Positions 55,079 through 64,000 of a DNA stretch of 64,000 bases are shown in pieces. Below the pieces are notes generated by a model that saw only the letters and a list, made by a program, of their open reading frames with translations, was not told the DNA's origin and did no database searches. The position numbers and the translations under genes were made by a program. The DNA is from Amphiura filiformis (Eukaryota > Echinodermata > Ophiuroidea > Amphilepidida > Amphiuridae): contig NC_092637.1 of assembly GCF_039555335.1 (NCBI RefSeq), positions 46,455,613-46,519,612 of the forward strand, in the 5' to 3' direction. How positions within the stretch are numbered: the stretch's first letter is position 1; each line of letters starts with the position of its first letter.

Positions 55079-56081
55079 TCCCTAAAGGCCAGCATTTGGA
55101 ATAAAAGGCTGTCGCATGGAGTAACACGGACTTTTGTAGATGTATGCACTATCAAGATCCCCATAAAATTGCTTCATGTTTAAATTATCTAGATGTTCAA
55201 AAACAATAATCACTTGAAAAATAATTGGGATTATGCTGGGGTCACTGTTCAATTTGAGTCTTAAAAAGGCTGTCGAACGGCGCAAAATACACTTTTAAGT
55301 CCTTGTAGATTTATGCGCCAACAATATCCTAACTTCATGTCTATTTTATTTACATTATCCCTTGAATTATCACGCAAGGATATGAGAAAGGTCAAAGTTC
55401 AATGTCCTTGTCCTTGTAGATCTATGCGCCAACATGATAAACAAAATCCGGAAAATTTTCTATGTGCATTTGTTTCAGAGCTAGGTGTTCTTTCCTGTGG
55501 ACTTATTATTTTCATGGGATCTTAATGGCGCATTGAGACATATGTCATAAGGCCATCAAAATGGCACGAGGGCGAAGATTTAAGCCACAATAACGTGATG
55601 CGCCACCGAGATCTCATTTTTTATGAGACCATCTGAAGGTATCAAAATCTGTGTTACTTTTATTAGGGTACTGTTGGCGCCTAGTTTTCCATGCACTGTA
55701 AAATGTTTTTTGATCCAAAATCTCAAGATTTTTTATTTGACAAAAGGATATTGTCAGGATGCTACACCATTTGGCTATAGCATCTTGAGGTAACATGCTA
55801 TCAATATATTTTTTGGTTAAAAAAATCCATGAAACACATGTATCACACACACCATAAATATTGTTCAACCTTAGCTACAATGACTGTTAAAATAATGATG
55901 TCGCATGTTTTATATGAAACGATTGATGCACGACAGCAGCTAAAAAGGATGCCTTTATTCACTAATTAAAACGTTTTAACAAAACCAAATCGCGTTTTGT
56001 AACAAGTTTAAAACGATTTGAAAAAAACATATTTGTGTTTGCTTGTTTATTAGGAATATATTTTTTTTTTTTATTTGTTAG
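55079..56081. other. Upstream region of the EGF gene, no gene recognised
   Basis: CCTTGTAGATTTATGCGCCAAC and related stretches recur at 55125-55150, 55300-55325 and 55410-55435, an old degenerate repeat. No promoter element can be named. Confidence 0.45.
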
Positions 56082-59000
56082 AGACAAAGACTGGACTTGC
56101 TTGGAGGAGTCAGAAGTTGAATTCAAAGATGTATACCTCAATAATGTTGGTTTTGTTGCTACTTGTAGCAGCTGCTACAACAGCTCCATATGGACAAGGA
56201 TGTGGATATGGACCTGGATTTGGATGTGACAATGGAGCTCCAGCAGCTCCAGCAGCTCCGGCGGCTCCGGATGGTCCAGCAGCTGTGGCTCAGGTGGTTA
56301 TAGTGGCTCCGGCGGCACCAGCAGATCCAGTAGCTGGAAACAGCGGGTTTAATCATGGCCAATGTCAAAATGGAGGTTATTTTGGATGCGTATGCCCTGA
56401 TGGCTACACTGGATCCTTTTGTGAAATTAGTAAGTGAAAGATTAAGCTTAGATAATCGTTCAAAAACAAAATATGCAAGATCTATGCAATTATGTTTCAT
56501 AATTGCGGTGGTTACTAATGTTTAACTGAATTTTCATTTACGCATATAATTAAGTATGCTGAAAAGTGACTTGCAGATTATCAAATGATTAATTTTCTAT
56601 TATATTATCAAAGTTGAGGTGGTTAGCTGTGTAGATTGAGTATGATTTCCATGTGTATATGGGCTACTGTATACATCATGGGATAGGTATGGATCTCTTT
56701 CCATTGATATCTGTTATAGTATATGGATTTGTGTAATAACGCCCAACCATATACACCGTGAATGTTACCTAGCTAAGTAAAGTACCGCCCATCATTGGGT
56801 TCTACAACATGACCGAATTAGATATAAACTACTGTCTCATAGCTTCCTGATTAATGATATATAATATGAATAAGCGGACTTGTTATATGATGTCGGAAGT
56901 GGTTTTCTGAACTGTAGATACCCCGCCTACGATTAGACGGGTTCGAGCGCCGTGGACGTCGCAGAAAGACAAAAAGAAGACCATTTTCGAAATGGATACG
57001 TGGGCTTAAAACAAAGGTGGAAAACTCTCGTCGAATCACCGGTAACAGGTGACGCACTGTGTCGCCACTAATGGACTGCGCCCTGTCGGCAAGAAAGATT
57101 CGACAAACTAAAACATGAAAAAAATCGATGATTTGAAGAAAACATACTTTGCTTGAAGAACTTTGAAGTTGTCAAAAATACGCCAGAAGAAGCCAGAAAT
57201 CAAGATGTTCCGAGCTGATAAAGACATGCACAAGATGCAGCAAGAAATACCTGCAGCAAGCAGTAAAAATGACAGTGAGTGTGACAGCAAGTCAGCAGGA
57301 CATGCAGTCATGGACTTGTGATGTTTCCTGATACAGAGTTGTGTTTACAATGTAATGAATGCCATTGGACACTGTGTTTTAAAATGTGACGCCATTTAAC
57401 ACAACATATGAACCATATTTCTAATACATGCTAGCTATTAAGCATGAAAGTGTAAGCATTGGTCGATATAGCTGTAAGCATAGAGTACGCGAGGATGATT
57501 GCAAACCATAGGGAGGTGTGATGTGGACAACGACTCATGGAGCAAACGACTCATGAAGCAACGACTCGTGGAGCAAAGTCGCACATCAGCATCGGTGTAA
57601 ATTAATCCATGATTCCCTAAAAGCGTGAGGATGCAAAAGACGCCCAAGAGACTTGTGTATCAGAAGGAATTATGCGCAAACAGACCTCACTAGTCAGCAA
57701 TGAAACTTAACTTTCTTCAAAGCAGTGTTTGGTTTGTTTGATTTTAAAGAAAGAAATCAAAGATAAGAGAAATAAATAAAGTTCAAGATTTTGCTCAAAG
57801 AAATGTGTAAGCAAAATATACATAGTTTGTGAGATAAATAGTACGCTGTATTAAATGCTGTACCGGTTAGCGACATATTCTCCACAAACATAATAGCTGA
57901 AATTACAGTATTTGCAACAATAGGCGAATTTTAGTCCACAAAGTAATCGAAACATCCGATTTTTGGTTTGGGGTCAAATGTCACACGCTCTGCATATTTT
58001 CATATTTATATCATTGGAAGAAGCTGGAGATACCTTACTCGTCATGTAACTGAACAATAGTGCATTCATTCATAACTTCGCACTTGAATAACTGCAACTC
58101 CCCCTTCATAGCCCGTCACATGGTCACATAAACTAGCTCCAAACCCATTAAAATACAGACACAAAGTAATGTTGCAACATCAAACCGTCTTGAAATAATT
58201 AAATTGGTTTCCTATCCCTCATAAAATTGTCTAAAAATTATATACTGCTTTATCTTATTCGTCATAAACTGAACAAATAGTACATTAATCCATCCATAAC
58301 TTCGCGCTTGGACAGCTGCAACTCTTGGAAATACACCTTATAATTTAACTGTACTATTGCAAACTTACAATCTATCAAGCATTTAGCCTTCAAAATCTCT
58401 ACGATCCAAAACCAAGACATAATTGGGGTGACATATCTTTCGCAGTAACAGCATACCGTTATACACAATGCCCTGCCATACTTCCATGACGCTTGCCGCT
58501 ACGGCAAGCTGCAAGACGTATTAACCAATGACAAGCTTCGATTGTGTCCGTTTGTCTGAAATGCGCGTGCGTCACGCCGCTCAGCGACAAAGGTATGAAA
58601 CAAGCATTGGTCGGACCTCATCTCTAACAAAATAACTGACATAGGTCAATATCCTTCCCGACACGCTTTAGTAGCCAAGTCCGTAGAAGATTATTATTCT
58701 TGTGATCCAAACACTGTGTTCACATATACATTTGGCCACATTTTATTGTACGATAAATACGAATTTATTAAACATGGTAACAAATATTCTCTAGCAAATC
58801 GGTTATACGATCGAACTGGTAGGCATATTATAAATTCGGTGTATTAAATATCTACCTGACCAGATCTGCGCATGGTCAAAGACCGTCCGCTGCAATTAGT
58901 TAGAACATGAACCATTCGTTAAAATGAACAAAATGGCTGTTGTTCGGACCTAATCTCTTCGCATCGACTGTGACGTCATGACCTTTAGTCCCCGACATTG

Positions 59001-62000
59001 CCCTTGCGAACTCGCATCCTCCTGGTTTTATGCATTGGCTTTCGTTATTGGAAATCTTCATACATATTCATACAAGTTTGAATTCGTTTTCTTAAATTGT
59101 ATTTTTATTTGGCCATTTTAGGAGAGAGAAATTTAAATTATGTTACAGCAACGAGTCAATTTTGCCTTTTATTGTATTCGTTAATTTTGATGTGATTTTC
59201 AAGTAGCCATGTTTTGTGTCCATATTAACATATACTGATAAATAATGACCCTTTTGATTTTCAGATATTGACGAATGTGAATGTGATCCATGTGCGTATG
59301 GTAATTGTATTGACGGAGTCAATGGATTCACCTGTGAATGTGCTGCTGGATATACCGGAACACTTTGTGATAGTAAGATAGTATTTTGTTTGCTCATCGA
59401 TATATATGACTAGTATTATTAAAATAACATTAGCTCCGCTTATAATCATCTATAATTTTTACATTTCGTGTTTTGGGAAAGTTAACAGAAAGCACAACCT
59501 CAAAAGTACGATGTAAGTGTTAGTACGTTTGTTACAAAGGACTGATAAGTAGTGAAGCCAATATGCTTCACCGTAGCAGAGAGTAATAGGGTGTAGGTGC
59601 ACCTTCGGAAATATACTTGTAATCAACGTTTCTAGATCAGAAAACATGCGTAAAAAGATCAGATATGTTATCAAATTTAAAAAGTGTCATTTTGGGTCAA
59701 TTGAGGTCGATTGAGAAGAAAGTATAGTTTGACCTATATGCAATATATCGTGCATTAGTTATGAGTGCGAGGGGGGCAGTTTTTTGGCCACATGGGTCAA
59801 AAACTGAAAGTGCTCCGATTTCAACAAAACATGATGTCAAATTGTTCTCCATGTAAAATGAACTCAAATAAAAAATTGTTCTCACCTTCTTGGACGCTTC
59901 GTTACCTAGGAAACATCATAAAAAAGGTCATGGTCAATAGCCCTAATAAGCTGCAATGGAGGTTGATTTTGGGGGGAATTTTGGCAATAAAAACCATTGT
60001 AGACAGTGCAATGCTGAAGGGGCAGGCTAGGCCCTCCTTCCTGCTAAACTATAAGAAAAAGTGCGAATCGGAAATACATGAATAATAACATCGTCTTCGG
60101 TCATAATACTAACCTAACCTCCTTTGGCGGAATATTCTAGTATATATTCGGAGTATTGGACCGGACACTGGAAATATATTGTTCATATTGCTGCTCGTTT
60201 TACAAATTAAATTATGCTTTGGTTAATCCGTCGGCTGTATTCCAAAGTGGCTTTTAATGATTTTTGGTCATTTTAATGATGTTCTCATCAGTCATAATTA
60301 GCTAATTGATTAAATGTGTCGTATAATTACAAAGTGACATTTTTTGTATTCCATAGTGTCGTATCGACCATACGCCACTTTGTATACACATTTGATAATT
60401 AACAAATATAGGCAAAATGAAAAACATTTTATGTCATAGTGGCGTACACCTCGCTACATGTCATAGTGACGTATCGTGACATATACGCCACTATGGAATG
60501 AAGCCGACGAAAAGTAACGCCATAGGGATTACACGGCGATCGATGTGGCGTAATGTTAATATTAGGTTAGGGTGTTGCGTTTTGTGTGTTTTCCATAGTG
60601 GCGCACAGTTTTGTACTTTTTGTTTTAGTTTGCCAACAATATTATGTATTTATTTACTTTGAAAAATATATAGAAATAAAATCTATTTAGTTAACTACAG
60701 AAATTTCACATCATTTACAAAATATGATGAATGTCTGATTTACACAACTCGATTTTAAATTGGTATTTCTTCAAACCCGATTTTCTCGAAAAGTTGTTTA
60801 TTCGCGATGCCTCACTATACGCCACTATGGAATACAGCCGAATCGATCAAATATAATTTAAAAAAGTTTTACCTCATGAAATCTCGTCCTCCTGACAACA
60901 CTTGCATAATGCAATTTAAGTACATAATAATGTTTGTATATTGGTTAATTTCCAGTTCCGATCTTGACTACACATGGGGCAACGACGATAGCGGCGACAA
61001 CAGCAGCAACACCTGAGGCCACGCCTGTCGCCACACCTGAGGCGACGACGGCAGCAGTGACACCTGAGACAACACCTGAGGCGACGACGGAAGCGGCGAC
61101 AACAGCAGCGACCATTGGCAGCACCAGTAGCCCCGGCAGTAGCCCCAGTAGCCCCGGCAGCAGCCCCGGCAGTAGCCCCAGTAGCCCCGGCAGCAGCCCC
61201 GGCAGTAGCCCCAGTAGCCCCGGCAGCAGCCCCGGCAGCAGCTTCAGTAGCCCCGGCAGTAGCCCCGGCAGTAGCCCCGGCAGTAGCCCCGGCAGCAGCC
61301 CCGGAAGTAGCCCCGGTAGTAGCCCCGGCAGCAGCCCCGGCATCAGCCCGGCAGCAGCCCGGTAGCCCCGGCAGTAGCCCCGGCAGCAGCCCCGGCAGTA
61401 GCCCCAGTAGCCCCGGCAGTAGCCCCGGCAGCAGCCCCGGCAGCAGCCCCGGAAGTAGCCCCGGTAGTAGCCCCGGCAGCAGCCCCGGCAGTAGCCCCGG
61501 CAGCAGCCCCGGTAGCCCCGGCAGTAGCCCCGGCAGCAGCCCCGGCAGTAGCCCCGGCAGCAGCCCCGGCAGCAGCCCCGGCAGTAGCCCCGGCAGCAGC
61601 CCCGGAAGTAGCCCGGTAGTAGCCCCGGCAGCAGCCCCGGCAGCAGCCCCGGCAGCAGCCCCGGCAGCAGCCCCGGCAGCAGCCCCAGTAGCCCCGGCAG
61701 CAGCCCCAGTAGCCCCAGCAGCCCCAGTAACAGTTCTAGCAGTTCTAGCGGCTCCAGCCCCAGTATCTCCAGCAGCTCCAGCGGCCCCAGTAGCTCTAGC
61801 AGCCCCAGTAGCCCCAGTAGCTCCAGCAGCTCCGGCGGCACCGTCAGCTCCAGTAGCTCTAGTAGCCCAAGTAGCTCCAGCAGCTCCAGCATCCCCAGTA
61901 GCTCTAGCAGCCCCAGTAGCCCCAGTAGCTCCAGCAGCTCCGGCGGCACCGTCAGCTCCAGTAGTTCCGGAGACTCCAGCAGCTCCAGCTTAGGTGGTTC

Positions 62001-63072
62001 TAGTAGCTCTAGCAGTATCGGTGGCTCCAGCAGCTCCGGCGGCACCGTCAGCTCCAGTAGCTCCGGAGACTCCAGCAGCTCCAGCTTAGGTGGTTCTAGT
62101 AGCTCTAGCAGTATCGGTGGCTCCAGCAGCTCCGGCGGCACCGTCAGCTCCAGTAGCTCCGGCGGCACCGTCAGCTCCAGTAGCTCCGGTGGCACCGCCA
62201 GCTCCAGTAGCTCCGGAGACTCCAGTAGCTCCAGCTTAGGTGGTTCTAGTAGCTCTAGCAGTATCGGTGGCTCCAGTAGCTCCGGCGGCACCGTCAGCTC
62301 CAGTAGCTCCGGCGGCACCGTGAGCTCCAGCAGCTCCGGAGACTCCAGCAGCTCCAGCTTAGGTGGTTCTAGTAGCTCTAGCAGTATCGGTGGCTCCAGT
62401 AGCTCCGGCGGGACCGTCAGCTCCAGTAGCTCCGGCGGCACCGTCAGCTCCAGCAGCTCCGGAGACTCCAGCAGCTCCAGCTTAGGTGGTTCTAGTAGCT
62501 CTAGCAGTATCGGTGGCTCCAGTAGCTCCGGCGGGACCGTCAGCTCCAGTAGCTCCGGCGGCACCGTCAGCTCCAGTAGCTCCGGTGGCACCGCCAGCTC
62601 GCTCCAGCTTGCAGGTGGTTCTAGTAGCTCTAGCAGTATCGGTGGCTCCAGTAGCTCCGGCGGCACCGTCAGCTCCAGTAGCTCCGGCGGCACCGTGAGC
62701 TCCAGCAGCTCCGGAGACTCCAGCAGCTCCAGCTTAGGTGGTTCTAGTAGCTCTAGCAGTATCGGTGGCTCCAGTAGCTCCGGCGGCACTGTCAGCTCCA
62801 GTAGCTCCGGCGGCACCGTGAACTCCAGTAGCTCCGGCGGCACCGTGAGCTCCAGCAGCTCCGGCGGCACCGTCAGCTCCAGCAGCTCCGGCGGCACCGT
62901 CAGCTCCAGCTCCGGTGGCACCGTCAGCTCCAGCAGCTCCGGCGGCACCGTCAGCTCCAGCAGCTCCGGCGGCACCGTCAGCTCCAGTAGCTCCGGCGGC
63001 ACCGTCAGCTCCAGTAGCTCCGGAGACTCCAGCAGCTCCAGTGATCCCGTAATGACCTCTCACCCCAAATAG
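56082..63072 (+). CDS. Secreted EGF-domain protein with Ser/Thr/Pro-rich tail (gene span)
   Basis: Three exons (ATG 56129; 56129-56429, 59265-59372, 60956-63072) with phase 1 introns total 2526 coding bases. Order: signal peptide, Ala/Pro-rich linker, partial EGF module, calcium-binding-type EGF module, about 60 Thr/Ala/Pro residues, then several hundred Ser/Pro/Gly residues. There is no membrane segment or GPI signal, so it is probably secreted and heavily O-glycosylated. The last exon has an in-frame TAG at 61363-61365 because three CCCC runs are CCC. The three deletions together restore frame. This could be sequence error in a hard repeat or a real broken allele. No family name can be given beyond EGF/mucin-like. 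Confidence 0.75.
56129..56429 (+). CDS. EGF protein exon 1: signal peptide and first EGF-type module
   Basis: Start [19 protein letters not shown] is a clear signal peptide. Then CGYGPGFGC, an Ala/Pro-rich linker and an EGF-like end: [17 protein letters not shown]. Only four cysteines of the usual six are present, so this is a shortened or atypical EGF. A pyrimidine tract and AG at 56081 suggest the transcript exon begins at 56082 after an upstream untranslated exon. Donor GTAAGT follows 56429. Confidence 0.82.
56430..59264 (+). other. EGF gene intron 1
   Basis: AT-rich. A pair of diverged repeats (ACTGAACAATAGTGCATTCA... and AACTGCAACTC at 58030-58105; again 58265-58325) is visible. An 83-codon stretch without stops but without Met lies at 58599-58847. 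No splice pair makes it an exon of this gene. Confidence 0.5.
59265..59372 (+). CDS. EGF protein exon 2: calcium-binding-type EGF module
   Basis: Acceptor GATTTTCAG ends at 59264; donor GTAAGA follows 59372; 108 bases, symmetric phase 1, as usual for single-module EGF exons. It reads [20 protein letters not shown] and [14 protein letters not shown], with six cysteines and the DECE start and internal Asn typical of calcium-binding EGF. Confidence 0.93.
59373..60231 (+). other. EGF gene intron 2, left part
   Basis: No repeat or exon recognised up to the TIR element at 60232. Confidence 0.45.
60232..60840. mobile_element. TIR element with CGGCTGTATTCCA ends and GTGGCGTA subterminal repeats
   Basis: CGGCTGTATTCCAAAGTGGC and the complement of GCCACTATGGAATACAGCCG match at 19 of 20. 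Inside, CATAGTGGCGTA and TACGCCACT motifs occur at least five times in both orientations. 609 bp, no coding frame. It ends 115 bases before the exon 3 acceptor. Confidence 0.8.
60956..63072 (+). CDS. EGF protein exon 3: Thr/Pro then Ser/Pro/Gly low-complexity region
   Basis: Acceptor AATTTCCAG ends at 60955. In phase it reads [14 protein letters not shown], then repeated ATPE, then SPGSS repeats and longer units with [19 protein letters not shown] and SSSSSIGG. It stops after DPVMTSHPK at 63070-63072. The Ser frame moves after 61341-61362 (two missing C, TAG at 61363) and returns after about 61612 (third missing C). CCC|GTAATG near 63048 could be a weak donor to a further exon. Confidence 0.7.
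61115..63050 (+). repeat. GC-rich coding repeat tract (AGCCCCGGC and AGCTCCAGC units)
   Basis: 61130-61700 is built of 9-15 bp AGCCCCGGCAGT-type units. 61700-63040 is built of AGCTCCAGTAGCTCCGGCGG-type units with longer super-repeats of about 100-140 bp marked by AGCTTAGGTGGTTC. It is markedly GC-rich against the AT-rich surroundings. It lacks stops in several frames on both strands. Confidence 0.9.
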
Positions 63073-64000
63073 TAGTATCCAGCAAATAATCGATCAATAA
63101 TTAATTAATATTGACCGATTTGATCATAACATCTTATGTGGACAAGGCATGTAAATGCACCGATCTAATAATTATTGTATGACTGATATACTCGGTAAAA
63201 TTATCCCTAACTTACTGTACCGAATTCGACGGTCGTAATCGCGCGATAAGAATAACGTACCGACGGTCATTGGCCAGGAAAAATCTGTACTTGTGGCCCT
63301 TGAACATGTTTAAAACAAAACTGCCAATAAGTTACACAAGAGGTTTTATTTTAAACATTTTCTGGAACCAACAACATATAAGAGAGTTTTCTTGCCCAAC
63401 GACTAGACGTACTTCATTTTGATATCAGATTTTGTCTTCATTGGAATTCTTTCAGGTTTGCCATTTGTCCACATAAATAGCACATAATATTTAAAAAAAT
63501 CAAAAATAACATGCATTTTAAACTACTGGATCGGGTTTATTAACAGATTAAATAACGTATGACATTTTATTTGCATGGTCTTCTTTAGTGGTATTGTCAA
63601 AGCTTAGCTTGTATTTACTTTGTTAGTATTTGAAATTGCAATTAAAAGTCCAATGTCTCTGGAGCAAATTCTGTTGTGATGTATGTTTATCTTAATAACC
63701 AACTAATCATATCAATTTTATAATCACAAACATTTTTATGAGAACATGTATATAATGGTTCTGGTATCATAGACTAAGCACTATAAAAATGTAAATAGAG
63801 CATTACGTGGCCTTTAATTTGGTTCATAGCGCTGTCAAATTAAGAAAAATAAGGGGTTAACCCACCACTGAATGCAACAGAATCCATCTAATCACCATTC
63901 ATTTCAGAAAAGGATTATTACAAATGTCCCCTAAACTTATTACGAACAAATGTATACCCTAAAATCCAAATAGTGGAAGTGTGCCTAATTTGCATGAATC
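63073..64000 (+). other. 3' flank of the EGF gene, nothing recognised
   Basis: AT-rich. ATTAAA at 63547-63552 is a possible variant polyadenylation signal. No further exon was recognised. Confidence 0.4.

Noticed and set aside
61115-61993. Ala/Pro-rich 292-codon frame on the plus strand
   Set aside because: It is out of phase with exon 2 and has no supported start. It overlaps the Ser frame and ends at the AGCTTAGG unit.
60945-63002. 685-codon minus-strand open frame of Pro-Pro-Glu-Leu-Leu repeats
   Set aside because: It is the antisense of the Ser-rich exon. The repeat units contain no complementary stop codons, so the openness is compositional. No splice or start context supports it.

Overview
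This is a eukaryotic, intron-rich, AT-rich and very repeat-dense segment. The gene families (ecto-5'-nucleotidase, a class C/metabotropic glutamate-type receptor, an EGF protein), the vertebrate-type TTAGGG repeat and the tRNA-derived SINE-like copies fit an invertebrate deuterostome, most likely an echinoderm or hemichordate. That placement is an inference; nothing here names a species.

Three protein-coding genes can be supported. (1) 84-9265, plus strand: the last six exons of a 5'-nucleotidase (NT5E/CD73 family), all five introns in phase 1. Its N-terminal exons lie left of the window. (2) 13792-30472, minus strand: a class C GPCR with an amino-acid-binding domain, a nine-cysteine linker and a split 7TM domain. 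Its second intron is 12 kb. The first exon is uncertain at its donor and has a truncated second copy upstream. (3) 56082-63072, plus strand: a secreted protein with a signal peptide, two EGF-type modules and a large Ser/Thr/Pro/Gly low-complexity exon that carries three single-base deletions summing to 3.

The rest is mostly mobile DNA, often nested. Several insertions can be delimited exactly from terminal inverted repeats, target duplications and, twice, the empty site in a related copy. Regions: 1-9.6 kb, nucleotidase gene with TIR elements close to three of its five donor sites, an interstitial telomere-like block and tRNA-like heads; 9.6-14 kb, a ~280-bp tandem array broken by two TIR elements; 14-26 kb, the large receptor intron, full of nested MITE-like elements and old repeats; 28-31 kb, receptor 5' end with a 1.44-kb element flanked by an 8-bp duplication; 31-40 kb, intergenic; 40.4-46.0 kb, a composite foldback-type element whose ends are built from a short CTAGTCCGAC-type tandem repeat, and which contains a 131-bp tandem array, a LINE inside that array, and a MITE inside the LINE; 46-56 kb, microsatellites, SINE-like and LINE remnants; 56-64 kb, EGF gene.

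The genes show no functional linkage beyond all three products being extracellular or at the cell surface. No real tRNA or rRNA gene, CRISPR array or bacterial-type operon was seen.
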